Positions 48,486-60,689 of a DNA stretch of 64,000 nt are shown piece by piece. Source of the stretch: Megaleporinus macrocephalus (lineage: Eukaryota > Chordata > Actinopteri > Characiformes > Anostomidae); contig CM038702.1 of the NCBI GenBank assembly GCA_021613375.1, positions 21,952,349-22,016,348 on the forward strand, given 5' to 3'. The notes below the pieces were generated by a model that was not told the DNA's origin, made no database searches, and saw only the letters and a program-made list of their open reading frames with translations. Every line of letters begins with the position of its first letter. Position 1 is the stretch's first letter. Both the position numbers and the translations under genes were made by a program.

Positions 48486-49444
48486 AATAGAAGAATAAAA
48501 ACAGCACTGCGCAGGGTTAGGAGTATAGACAGAAATCATTTTAATAGCATGTAGTTAACGCATAGACAGAGAACAAAAAGGGTCAAAGCAAATGGGACAA
48601 CGTGACCAATTAGCTTTAAGCCATGTCAGAGCCCCTCAAAGCACACCCTGTCAGCCTGATTTAGAAGTCTATGCAGTTTAAACTCGGGAACCAGTGCGCT
48701 AGCCCTTTCGAAAGCAGTGAAATCCAGACTTAGTGTTAGCATCTTAGCCTTTGGCCGCCTGTGTCACTCTTATCTGACGGGTCTCTATTCTGTTTATCTG
48801 AAGTCTTCAGGTCTTCAGGACCTTCACGTTAACCCCCTGAGGAAGTATGTGAAGGGCTATGATGGAGAAAGAGAAAAATAAACCTCATTCACTCAATATT
48901 TCATCTGTGCGTTATGAAAGGACCTGGTTCTTGCCTTGGAAGCCGTTTTGAAACTGACCTGACAGCCACGGAACAGCAAAATAAGTGAATTTTTGAAAAA
49001 AGAATTTTAGATTTTCAAGGTCGTGTCCCTAAATTCAATCTAGGGAGAGAAAGCGAGAACCGTGCTCTCCTTGATGAAGGATAGAGGTCAGCTAGGTAAC
49101 TCATCTTGTTTATTTGGAGGAGGCAGAGGGGTGCTGTCTAGGGCAGAGGGGTATAGATGGGAATAGTCAATTTGCTGCTGTCCAATCGACAAGTCTGGGT
49201 CAGCTAAATCAACACTGACTGCACACCAGCTCCGAAGAGATTGGTTCATTCTGCTTCTCCTAACAATGGTTTCCAGCCGCCTCAGCCGTCCACTATGCCC
49301 TATATGGAAATGAAATAAGAGAGTGAAAGAGAACGAAATAAACGAGACAGGATCAAATAAGGGGGGGGGGTGCTCCGAACAGCAGCAATGTAATTATGAA
49401 CAAAGCACTCGGCCTGATAACAGAAGAGAGGAACTCAGAGGAAC

Positions 49445-49545
49445 ATCTATTCAACACATGCGAATGGTGCTCATGATTAATACATTGAGGCTTCTAGACC
49501 AGGCAGACAATGGCCCACCTCAGATAAGGACGGCTTTATGGACTG
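49445..49545 (+). repeat. Duplicated block 1, copy B
   Basis: Counterpart of 48075-48170, 1.37 kb downstream in direct orientation, with small insertions. Confidence 0.75.
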
Positions 49546-51037
49546 TTGACGTTTACCAGACCCCAAACGCGATTTCGGCTCCTTAATCAGACTCTGAATA
49601 TGATATTTATACACACTTAGAATAAAACAAAAACAAACACAAACATAGCCATTGTTCTTTTTTTGTTCTTCTTTTCCATCCGGCTCAAACGAGAGCAAAG
49701 CAGACGAACATTCAGGTTTAAAGTGTTTTTTGTGCCAGCGACGCGCATCTCGTGATATTTCAAGTGTCACTTAGTTCAAAAGGCGAAACGAAAGGTCTTT
49801 AAGAGTTACACGAAAGAGAACAAACTAACAGTGGAACTGAGTGAACTGCATGTTCATTGGGTGACTGTTCAATATAGCCGGGGTGAGTACTGAGTATGAT
49901 ACACTGACAGGGAGAGAGAAAGAGAGTGAAGTCGTTCTGCTGTCCGTCTAGCAGATATACAATGTTTCCAAAAAAAGGGAAGCTGGATAAAAAGTCCGCT
50001 TAGCGAGTGCCTCCTTTTTTCCAAAGATGCTACATAAAGTTCAGACTCGACGAAGACCCGTTGGACGCTGCCTTCATGTACGTTCCAGGATTCCTGAGCA
50101 AGAGAACCACAGCCGCTAAAAAGGGCTCCAGAAAACTGGCTGGGATCGACTCTTGGTTTGGCAGTGAGTCGTGATAGGTCATCGTGTGTCGTCCTCGAAC
50201 TATACGCACCTGCTAGGTATGAGCACGTGAAGAACTCTGTAAGTGTTGTCAGATACCGAGCCATTCCGACTGGCGCAAAGTCTTCACTTCAGAAGAACAC
50301 AAGGTTGACCACATAACAGAGGCGAAAGGTTCAACAGTTTGAGACAAGATATTGCAGGTTAAAAGGTTTTCAGCTGATTCTGTTTCTTTGTTCGTTTGTT
50401 CTTTTTCACCATAGTCCTTGAGGGAAGCCAAAAAAGATACATTAGAAGCAAATGTCTGATCTAGCCCTAAGCTTTCAGAGAGTGCAACAGTTCATCGTGG
50501 TGGAGGTGTTCTCAATTTGGCACGCACATCATCCGTCTCTCCGATGCTCGCACATACACTCAACAGGTTATAACAGCAAGGTAATAAAAGACTAGAAGAT
50601 ATCAGTACTAACTCATAGACAGGCTGTCGAATTAGGGAATTGTGGGTATATTCTTCTTGCCTAGCTCTAAAAATGCCAGAGAAATTCCTTCCAAGCCATG
50701 AGCTTTACAACCTGTCTGGAGTTTAAACTGGTAAAGAAATTTGTTAAAACTACATATCTGTTTTTCAAAATACACAGGAATCAAGTAAATCTTATTTTCA
50801 CTTATTTGTTATTTGACATATTTGAAAAGTCGATAAAGTACATATTTCGCTTCTTCTTTTCTCCTTTTTTAAATTCATTTACCTTAAATATATGCATATA
50901 GATATGTATCTTTTTTCCAGCTTTTTTCATTATATCTCTTTCTGTTTACATATATACACAGGTGACGTCAAGGGTAAGCGCGTGAAGGTCATTTATTTAT
51001 TATTTATAATCTTTTTCATAGGTGTTTTCTTCCAGCG
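49546..51037. other. Possible 3' UTR or 3' flank of the minus-strand gene
   Basis: No repeats recognised and moderate GC between 49550 and 50500. A 131-codon minus frame at 49869-50264 has no recognised domain. It may be transcribed as 3' UTR, but this is inference only. Confidence 0.35.
50992..51001 (-). promoter_or_regulatory. Two overlapping AATAAA on minus strand after the stop
   Basis: The plus strand reads 'tttatttatt', giving AATAAATAAA on the minus strand about 40 nt past the TAG at 51038. It could be a poly(A) signal, but such a short 3' UTR would be unusual. The non-repetitive stretch from 51037 down to about 49250 may be a longer 3' UTR. Confidence 0.3.
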
Positions 51038-51550
51038 CTACACTATACTGCGAGAGCCGCTGGGGGTCCTCTGTAGGGCTAAGCGGGGATCTGGGGGGAT
51101 GTACTGATGCGGGTGGTTGTATGGTGGCGGGGGTGGAGGCAGCGGGGGCTGGGAGCCGTCCTTTTCCCGCTGGGGCCCGCCCCCGTCCGGCGAGCGTACG
51201 GGCGTGGAGACTACAGAATGGATGATCTGCTGGTGGTGGTGGGCGGGGCTGTGGCTGAGGAAGGCCTCCACACGCCCGTGGCCGCCCTTGTCCAGGACGA
51301 TGACTTTGACGATCTGCTGGCACTGGATGAGTGTATCGGGGCGCAGCTCGCTCAGGGTGGCCACGGGCTGGTGGGAGTGCGAGGGCGTGGGGCTCACGCA
51401 CTGCAGCGGCGGTTGATGCTGGGGCTGCGGCTGCTGGTAGAGCTCCCCCCGGTGGTTAAGAAGGGCCATACTCTCGGGGCTCCGCGGCTGCACCGCCGCT
51501 GCTGCTGCTGCGCTGAGCTGGTACGTCTGAAGCCTGTTGTGAATTGACAC
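51038..51550 (-). CDS. Last coding exon of an unidentified minus-strand gene
   Basis: The open frame is 170 codons plus TAG. It begins exactly after a splice-acceptor-like 'ctaaactag' and has no ATG at its start, so it is an exon rather than a whole gene. Local base composition is much more GC rich than the surroundings. The protein starts VSIHNRLQTYQL, then a six-Ala run, then Q/P/H-rich low complexity. A better structured stretch (SELRPDTLIQCQQIVKVIV, about residues 65-85) follows, then proline and histidine runs, ending GSRSIV. The final -S-I-V fits a class I PDZ ligand, which would suit the cytosolic tail of a membrane or synaptic protein, but that is inference. I do not recognise the family. 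An overlapping plus-strand frame is a shadow. Confidence 0.7.
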   Translation of the reverse strand: MSIHNRLQTYQLSAAAAAAVQPRSPESMALLNHRGELYQQPQPQHQPPLQCVSPTPSHSHQPVATLSELRPDTLIQCQQIVKVIVLDKGGHGRVEAFLSHSPAHHHQQIIHSVVSTPVRSPDGGGPQREKDGSQPPLPPPPPPYNHPHQYIPPDPRLALQRTPSGSRSIV

Positions 51551-52462
51551 CTAGTTTAGAAAACAGCCAGAGACAGCATCACATGTTATAAGACTCTCCT
51601 CCTTCTATGGCCATTAGCCCTCTGGTGAAAACACATCACAACAGGCATGCGTGGGGGCGTGGGAGGGGAGTGGGGTCACGGGGGGAGGTGGTGGCACGCC
51701 TTCTTAAAGTGGGACGGGAGGTGGAGATCTAAATTTCGGTCACTTAGAAGGTGAAGGGGTTGTGGAAGTGTCTGCGCATCTCTTATGTGTTGGTGCGTAT
51801 GTGGCGGCACGGAATAATCGGTGGTTGTTAAGAGGACACTGAGGGCCCCTGTGTCTCCCTTGGAAACCACTCTGGCATCACGGGGGGGTGCAGAGGGCAT
51901 GTGGAACATTCAGCTACACGGAGGGTGTGGGGGGAAGTGCTGGGGTGGGGTGGTAGGGGGGTTAAAATAGGAGGTCAAACATGGGGGCTGGTGAAGGGGG
52001 GTGGACATCTACAGACGTCACAGGAGACACACGTCCGAATGCATGCCTTCATTTTACAGTTCATTTCAATAAGTCTGCTCTCACTAGGTGGTGACATCTC
52101 CCAAATGTTTGGGAGCTCTGCTGCCTCTGGTCTATGTGACTTGGCTGAACTGGGGGAACGTGAAGTGGCTGTATTCTCAGTTTTCCACTTATTTGTCAGA
52201 TACTAAAAAACTTCATCACTAATTTCAAACCAGTCTTCATCATTTACTACTGTGCAGCTGTTTTAGTTACTGTGTTGTTAGGAAGTTTGCGAATGACCTC
52301 TGCTCTCTGTTCTTTTCTCTGTTCTTTACTTTGCCTTATTTAAAAGGCAGTTCTAGCTGAAATGTGGAACAGACTACTAAGTTTGGGATGAAACCCTAAA
52401 GAAAAAGGCACTTCGGCCACTCCCTTTGAAAGTGTGGATCATTTGAAACGCTCCACTCATAC

Positions 52463-52555
52463 GTTTGCTTCCTGACAGTCAAGACCAGCACAGGGCCGCA
52501 TCATTCTTCCACTCCAATAGCCCTGCTACACACTGTCTGCAGTAACAACAATCGC
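52463..52555 (+). repeat. Duplicated block 2, copy B
   Basis: Counterpart of 48402-48485, about 4 kb downstream in direct orientation, roughly 70% alike by eye. Confidence 0.65.
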
Positions 52556-54828
52556 TTCAGTGTGAACGGACTACTATACGACTCTAGCTTGAAAGGAAGG
52601 TCATAGACAAATGCATTCATTATGAACAATGAATAAATAACTGCTATTAATAATTCAAATTGTTCATAGTGCCACTATTATAGCCAAATTACCCGACTAG
52701 CCATCTTGCTAGCCATCACCCTCACAAAAACCTGACCAGAAATATCATCTGTTGGACCAAAGTTACAACTGCTATTTCACCCACCATACCATATTGCACA
52801 CCACTATTTCACACACATGTTTGTATATTGTGTATTGTCTGAAAATAATATTTACATTGTCTGTACATTAATTGTTCTTATATATTCTGTCTATTGCTTG
52901 TATACTGTGTATTGTCTGTAAATGATATGTACACTGCCTGCATATTACATATAGTGCTAAAGATGTACAAACCAAGGTTATAATAGTTTTGGATTTTTAA
53001 CTATAGTTTAGTTTTATTTTGTTGTGACTTTTTTCTCTAATTCAGTTAGTTTTAATTCGTTTTTAGAGTGGGTTTGCTAAGTTTTATCAGTTATTATTTT
53101 TTATTACTGCTTAGTTTTAGTTTAGTTTACATTAGTTTTAGTATTTGTTTTAGGTTTTTTACACTTCGAGTTATTTTAGGTGCAGAATTTTAAAAAGGTT
53201 TTGTAATAAAAACTCAAAAAAGGTTATTCACTCTTGCAGCACCGGGTGAGTTGAATTCTGGTTCGAGTGAAATGCTAAATTTTTTTAAAGGCATCCGAGT
53301 CACATAGTCATGTGGACATCCCAATCTTGATAAATGTGTTTACCAATGCATCCTCCTTCCGCTTGCGGTGCTCTTGTGTATTAACTAACCAGCAGCTTGG
53401 TCACCGGTGAAAGCAGTCCGTTATGGTTGTTACCTTCCCGCTGCTACCTGGCCAGGATGTGGCTACACGTTTGGGGGAGCTACTCAGAGAGGCTAGCTTG
53501 TCAAGGTACTCAAAATTAGCCCTCTCGTGCGAGCTTCTCAAATGGACTTTGACATTGAGACTCTGCCGCCTTCTCCCAACTTTTACTGTTGCCATCTTGA
53601 ACAGTACATACTCAGTTGGAGCTAGAGCGCACTGCCTGTCCGTTAAAGCAGTACACTCTTTCGGTGTGTGAGTGTTTAGTATCCACACAACCTCAGACGC
53701 ACTACTTCTGCCATCTTACCAACGTCCTGTGATGCAAGACGTCAGACCATCACTGTAAAAGTCCCCCTATTCATTCAAAATCCCCGTTTACTGACGGATG
53801 TAGAGACTGTTTGTGACACTGTTCTGCGTGTTTGTCTAAATATCTACTCATGCGCTGCCTAGCTGTAGCTCAGAGAAGATGAAACTGGAGGAATGTAATC
53901 ATTGTTTACCTCAGAAGCAGCGCTAACTCCTGTAGCGGAAGTTTAGTAGCCATAGCTACGTACACACAGCCGGCGTACCGCGTTTCACCGCTCTTTTTCC
54001 TCCGCTTTGAATTTCTCCGCGCCTCCAATGGAATCATGGGATAGAACAGTGTGCTGGGGCTGCATACTTAAAAATGTCTGCCAGTGCAGTACGTCACCGG
54101 GGACTTACCACATACTGCTCATCGAACACTACGTATTCGGACACCCTAGTTATTCTTGCGCACTGCTTTTGCGTACTAAGTAAATAAACATTACTCACTG
54201 GTGCCACTTAAAGATGTTATAACACCAGTCAGAAGAGACACATCTAAATATGTCTGCTTTGTTTTATTTAAATGTATTTATTTGAAGAAAATTCATATTT
54301 TTATATGTTGCCATGTAAATATATAATTGTGAAAATAATCAAGGTCAGCTGATACGACAGCAATTGGCTCTAATAATTCTGAGCAGAGAATTATTTAATA
54401 ATTATGGCAAGGGTATCTACAGTATTTATATAGTACAAACTGTAGGAAAAGCCAGAAAAATTATTTTTTTTTATGACATGGTCCCTTTAAAATCACACTT
54501 CACAACAGTCAGTCTTCATAAGAGCACAGGTGTAAATTCTCAGAGGCTAACTCCAGCCCTAAAGGCCCATCACACCCCCGTCCCGAGGATCCATCACTTT
54601 GACTGGTAGAGACAGCCGGTGGGCCGAATGAGTGACGTGCCTTTGGCCTATCCAGGGGGAAGAGGGGATGAAGCAATTTCAGCCGAAAGGAGAGAAAGTG
54701 CACAACGTTCCAGTGATTATCTGTGCTCTCCGTGCTGGGCTGGCAGGGTAGAGCTCCTCAGGGACCTGGCCTGAATTCTCCATCTCCGGCTGACTGATGG
54801 ACAGAGACCGTGGTGGGAGAACACGCTC

Positions 54829-54832
<4 letters not shown>

Positions 54833-54889
<57 letters not shown>
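54833..54889 (+). repeat. (AC)n microsatellite
   Basis: An almost pure AC run of about 55 bp. Confidence 0.98.
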
Positions 54890-54894
<5 letters not shown>

Positions 54895-56503
54895 TAGCAA
54901 ACACTTGCCTCCTTACTGAAAGAACAGCCCTTTCAGATTCAGCCCAATTATTTCCAGTCACAATTAAATATTCATGCCGAGATCGTTTCACCAGCGAGTG
55001 TGACTTAGTTATCAGAGGATTGCTTAGGGTCTGTTTGCCTAGACTAGGGTCAATGTACAGATGGGAGACTTTAAGGAGGTGGAGGAATGTAAGACAAATA
55101 TGCAAATTAGCAGAGGAGCTCAAAACGCCTGCATGTCCTGAATAAGCGTGACTTCATTACGGAAAAAAGCACTTCCCTGAAATGAGCAGGACAGTCCCGA
55201 TCAAACTTCTTCTGTCACACCCACACACTCACGCATTATGCAAACCACAGTGTTTATTCCCACTGGGGTGAGTCTTTAGCCTTTGTAAGCTTGCAGGCTT
55301 GTGTCGAGGTAGAATACATTATCGTCATTAAGGCAGTTGCAGCGTACTTAACATGGCAACCCTGGAATTAAAAAAACATTAAGAAAGCGCCACAAGCGAT
55401 GCTGATAAGATCTCAAGGGAGAACATGATATTAAAAAAGACAATGATGAGAAAATGGCTTAAAAGCCGCTTTGCAAACCATGTTTAATTTGCTGTTTTGC
55501 AAATGTGCTGCTGCAAATTCAAGGGGAGTTTTTATATGTGTATTAAATATATTACAACTCCTAACAACCTGGGATAGCCTGATGAGTCTAGATGCGGATC
55601 TCCATTTAATTTGGTTAATTATGTGTCTCTGATTGGTAAGTATTACAATGTACTCATCTCTGTGAATAGGTTACTGTCTATTTTTGCACGTGCTGGTAGA
55701 CCGCTTGATACAGCTGTCCACGGTGATGGAATTTGTGTCTAGTTCGGATGGGTTTGTGTCAGACTTAGCTTGGTTTGGAATTCCACATCCAAAGTGTCTT
55801 AGTTATCAGAGATTTGGTTTAGATTTGGTGTGGTTTAGGTCTGCTTTAGTTTTTCTCCTTACTGTGTTCAGAATAAAGAATGATTATTTTTGCTAGGCCT
55901 TCGGTTTAGGCCATAAATTAAAAAAAAAAAACAGCTCTACAATAATGCTAATTTCTAGCACCCCTATTGGTTTCTAGTAGATTGTTAATGTTCGGCTAGC
56001 AGCAATTTCCAGTAAAAAGTAGATTAAACATGGACATTTGAAGTATGTGAAAGACACATACAGATGTTTGAAGGTTGCAACAGGCTAATAGACCAAGTTA
56101 TACATTTTACCCAAAGTGCTGGAGTTTTAAATACGCTAAATAGAGCTGCTACTGACCTACAGCTGCAACTGTTTTCATTACTAACAATTTTCATTTTCAA
56201 ATTTTCTTCAGCTTCCAATTTATATTAATAATGTTCATGTGATAATGTGGACCTTTTTGTTCAGCTTCTGAAGTCCTAGCCAATACAGCCGAGCTTGGCT
56301 GTATCTAGCACCGGAATAAATCTGATTGGAAGTTTTTGGCTTAGGGGAATTTAACCCCTTTTTCTCTGAGCCAAAACAATGAAATAACAGTGCTTAGTTA
56401 TTACTTATTAGTGCTAATTATATTAATTCCTGCTTTCGATGTCAGAAACCTATTTGTACTTTAACAAGCTTGAGGCATGAATTTAAAAGTATGTGGCGTC
56501 TAA

Positions 56504-57055
56504 TAGTGATGGGCAAATGTTACACATGCTTCGGAGCTTGTGTAAAAAAATCCAGATAGTCGTTTATGAAGCGTGTATCAAGGCTTGCTTCGTTAAGGGC
56601 GAGTGACGTCATGGAAGCCTAGCCGGCTCAGGACGTGGTTCGAGTATTAGCGTGATTTACTGTTTCTTAATAAAATTTAAAGTCACCATCACCCCACAAT
56701 CACTGTCCCATCTCTTAAAACCATTTCAACTGTTTTAACATCAATATCTCACATCCTATTGGATTTATTTACTGACTGAAATCATACTGGCAGTTTTTTT
56801 AATTAACAGACCCACACAATCAAACACAGATCAGATGAACAAACCACAGAAAATGAAATTAAGATGTTTTATGTATGCACTTGTCACCATGCTGACAACG
56901 TTGCAAGAAGCCATGGCAAATAGTTGAAATGACAATAAACGTTTTGGGCAGCAGAGGGGTTTGTGTGCACATGAAGCTTCAAGTAATGAACCTTGTTTTA
57001 AACCATCTGGAGGAAAAGCTTCAATGCTTCAAGAGGTTTGATCTGGCCATTACTA
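56504..57055. mobile_element. hAT-type non-autonomous element
   Basis: It starts TAGTGATGGGCAAATG and ends GGCCATTACTA. The interior near both ends contains 'gaagctt' and 'aagctt' type text characteristic of this fish repeat. Flanking 8-mers gcgtctaa (56496-56503) and gcatctga (57056-57063) agree at 6 of 8. No transposase. Confidence 0.7.
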
Positions 57056-57114
57056 GCATCTGATGAGAAGTAAGTCTGGATAGTTAGCAAATATAGCCAA
57101 ACTTACTTCTCTGT

Positions 57115-57152
57115 TTGCAGCGCATTGGGTCTTCTCGGCCACCGTACTGATC
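57115..57152. repeat. Isolated terminus of the same long-TIR element family
   Basis: The text 'ctgtttgcagcgcattgggt' followed by 'cttctcggccacc' matches the right terminus of the element at 33921-34654. The rest of the element is absent here. Confidence 0.6.
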
Positions 57153-58364
57153 TAATAATGGCTATTATTGCTGATCCCCATCATTAAAAATATCAGGGTT
57201 TATTCAGCACGTTAGGCTGGCTCAGGTCAATTTCAGTGTTCAGCTTAGCTCAGTTTGGATAGAGTATAGTTAGGCTTGTGTCGGGATCGAAATCTTTGGC
57301 TTCGAGTTTGAAAGCCTCCGTATACGTTATCAGCCCAGGTGAGCATCTGACAGTAAACTCTCAGGATGTGTTCTGTTTGGACTGAAACTCCATTGGCTGC
57401 AGCGTTTCATATCTCTCTCGACTGCACACACACACACACACACGAGTTTGTCTTCCTGTCCTTGTGGGGTGTTTCCATGTCGTTTTATATTGTTTTTAAC
57501 ATATAGTGTTTTTAAATGCTGCTACCCTCACCCTAACCTCAGCAACCAGAAGATCAGTTTTGCCCTCTTTTTCTTTTTTTTTTAAATAAACGACACGACA
57601 AATGTTCACATTTACCATTATTTTGGAGACATTTAGTCCCCACAAACAGCTGAATACGCACACATACTCTGTCTCTCCGGTCTCTAGGAGACGGCTGGCT
57701 TTTCCTCTGACCCCTCCGTCCAGGCTGCAATGTGTTCCGACAGCACCGCAGCCCTCTGGGGAGGCTTGACATTTACGTGCAGCTTCACGGTTGGCGGAGG
57801 TGGGGGTTCTGCAGCACTCACTGAGCCCACGCTGTCACTCTGATCAACTCAGCACACAGCCACAGCCAGGCGCTAACACACCACACCCGGCAGGGGCCAG
57901 GACTCCAACCCGGTCCACTGCAACCAGCTCCACCCGTCTATTCCCCTCCTCAGTCATAGCTTTGGACTTGAGCTACAAGGCTAGTGTTGTTAACAATAAT
58001 GAAAAATGATGGAGGCAAATTAGCATTGAGTTTACAAATAATCTCTTATAGACTTGTTTACCTGGTTTCTAGCTAGTGATGCCATATCAATACTGATGGA
58101 TTTCAGTGTCAGGCTGCTATCACTGGATCAGATATCAGGGGAAAAACAAATGAACACAATCTACTTCTGTAACAAGTCTATCCTGAAATATCACCCTCGG
58201 ATAGCGGTATTGTCCCACATCTGTTTCTGGCATTATGACTGTTTTTGTACTTTCATGTACTCTTCATGCAGCATTAATAGCAAGTACAGAGGTGCAAAGT
58301 AACTATGTGTACAAGTATATGATCACTGTCCAAAGAAAAATATGTATCTCTATTTAAGCATCAG

Positions 58365-58585
58365 AATCAGAAGCTTTATTGGCCAAGTATGCTTGTACAT
58401 ACAAGGAATGTAGTTTTGGTTTTGAATTTTAGTTTTGGAATATACGTCGATTTTAATTTTTTTCTACATCATTTGAACACAACAGCTGCTCTTTGCATCC
58501 TGTGATGGTTTCATGACAATTGGACCAATAGAAATGCTCCAAAATCCCTTGCAATAAAACCTCATTACATTAACTTACTTTGAAA
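58365..58585 (+). repeat. Dispersed repeats: retroposon tail and copy B
   Basis: 'agaagctttattggccaagt' (58370-58390) is a common fish retroposon tail. From 58455, 'tctacatcatttgaacacaa' and 'ttggaccaatagaaatg' match copy A at 16905. Confidence 0.55.
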
Positions 58586-58673
58586 GTTGAGATGGTTGAT
58601 TAAAGCTACTATGTCCATCTCTGAGCATGTAAGAATGTGGTTGTGGCAAGTGTGTGATAATAACAGCCTTTTT

Positions 58674-58794
<121 letters not shown>

Positions 58795-59970
58795 TGTTAA
58801 TGTGGAAAACTGGGTAGAGGAAAGACCTGGCAAGCGTGATATAATCGGACAATTATTGTAACCGATGTAACCAGAAGACGATGCTTTAAAGGTGAAAATG
58901 GTCAAGTTGGAATAGAGCAGAGAGGACTAATTTATTTTAAATATTGGCAAATAATGTTACATAACACACACACATATTATTTACTTTTATTGTTCAAATG
59001 GTTGATTATTACAGGGCATTACTTTGCTATTATGCTACGGAGGCTAAATTCTTTTTTTTCATATGTAAAGCCCATAGATGTGGCTATGAAACTCATTCAA
59101 TTACTGGATACTATTTACAAGATTATGTGATTCAATTGTGATTTTGTTCAGCTTATTTTTCAAGAATTCTTTTTCATGTATTCTTTTTAACAAAGTCATT
59201 TAGAGTGGTCTGATGTGAAGTAAAAAGCTACTTTAATGTAGAGAAACTTAACAATGACTTAACGATTTCTTCACAGTGGTAGTGATTGGAACCAGGGGAC
59301 ACAATGTCTAGAAAATAAATACACCCATTTTATTTGTTATCCAAAACCACTTGTGAACATGCATGTCTCTCTTGAGGTGGTGGTGATAGTAACCCCTATA
59401 AATTATTATCACAAAAACTATCCTACAGAACCACACATCTCATTTCAAACCACTCTGTATGCCTTTGTTAACTTATATGTTTTTGGATTTTGGAAATGAT
59501 GTAACAATACAATATACTGTTTTATCGCTCACATGTAGTTAAGGACAGAATTTTAGACCTGCTGAAATGTCCTGAGAGATGAAGGGGTTAAGGATTAAAG
59601 CAAGATAATTGGCATTTATCCTTGGAGCCTGCTGAGACATGACAAGCCATTAATCAAAGCTGTCGTGAAAAGCGCTGCTGTTTAAACATTCTTCTGACGT
59701 TACAGTGACCCCGTGTGCTGACTCGTCCCCTTTCCTCTTCACACACATACACACAGTCTCAGGCTCGCAGAGGCAAAATTAAGGTCACGCGGCACCATCA
59801 GGATGCTAACTGCACAGCCCCCTGGGTAATGTAGTTTGAATTGGGTTTGGCGGCTGAGGAATGTTTAATATTCCCTCAGAGATGCTGCAGAGGAGATAGT
59901 GACTGCTTGCATTAATGTTAGTGTTATTGCATGTGCTAATTTGGATGCTGGGGTGGGTGTGCACCACTCA

Positions 59971-59976
59971 TGCACA

Positions 59977-60019
<43 letters not shown>
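59971..60019 (+). repeat. (CA)n microsatellite
   Basis: A CA run with one interruption. Confidence 0.97.
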
Positions 60020-60022
<3 letters not shown>

Positions 60023-60689
60023 AAAACAGCCCCCCTGTCTCTTGCTCACTTGCTCTTTTCCCCTTTTAATTTTAAACACTGCCCTAAAAATCTACAATTC
60101 ATAAACAATAAACCTATTTGCATGTTTTGTCTCCTTGAAAGCACTGCCACAAATAGAGGCAGCAGATTCGCATACAAAACATTCATAACAGGCAGCCTGC
60201 ACATTCTTCATCATCTCGATTGCCTACAGCAGTGGTATTTGGTGCTAATCCTGGGGCGCACCTGCCCTGCATATTTAAGTGTTTACCCTGATCCAGTGCT
60301 GCATTCATGATTAGTGGGAACTCCCACTTTGAAGCTAAGAGCATTCACACAGTCTCTACTGCTTGCAGTATAAAAACACAGCTGTAACACTTTCTGAACA
60401 GCTTTAGAAATAAAGAGCTGCTTCATTTAGCTTAAAAGTGCACATGGCAATTCACTACTAAGACCACTGAAAATGACATACATCCCTGTTTCTAGCAGTC
60501 TGAAACCATATCACACACAACCCTCCCACACTAAAAAATAAGTTTAGCCTCATCACTGCACATTTCACAGAACCTTTCATGTCCTCACTCACATAACAAT
60601 TTATATATAACTGTCAAAGTAGTACTGCATATATTATGATTCATAGTGGTAATAAAATAATTAAAAGAAGTACTATTAAATTCATAGTA

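Larger units (their letters stand above)
51551..56495. other. Presumed intron of the minus-strand gene, left part
   Basis: Contains a G-rich segment at 51640-52000, duplicated block 2 copy B, an AC microsatellite and, at about 53950-54190, text resembling decayed DNA-transposon ends ('gcatacttaaaaatg', 'ggacaccctagttattc'). No exon recognised. Confidence 0.5.

Noticed and set aside
51107..51547. 146-codon plus-strand frame in the GC-rich block
   Set aside because: It is the complement of the minus-strand exon. The minus frame fits splice signals and ends in a stop followed by AATAAA; the plus frame has no such support.
53401..53688. 95-codon minus-strand frame
   Set aside because: A plus-strand frame of similar length overlaps it; no domain recognised and no splice context. 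Possibly decayed repeat sequence.
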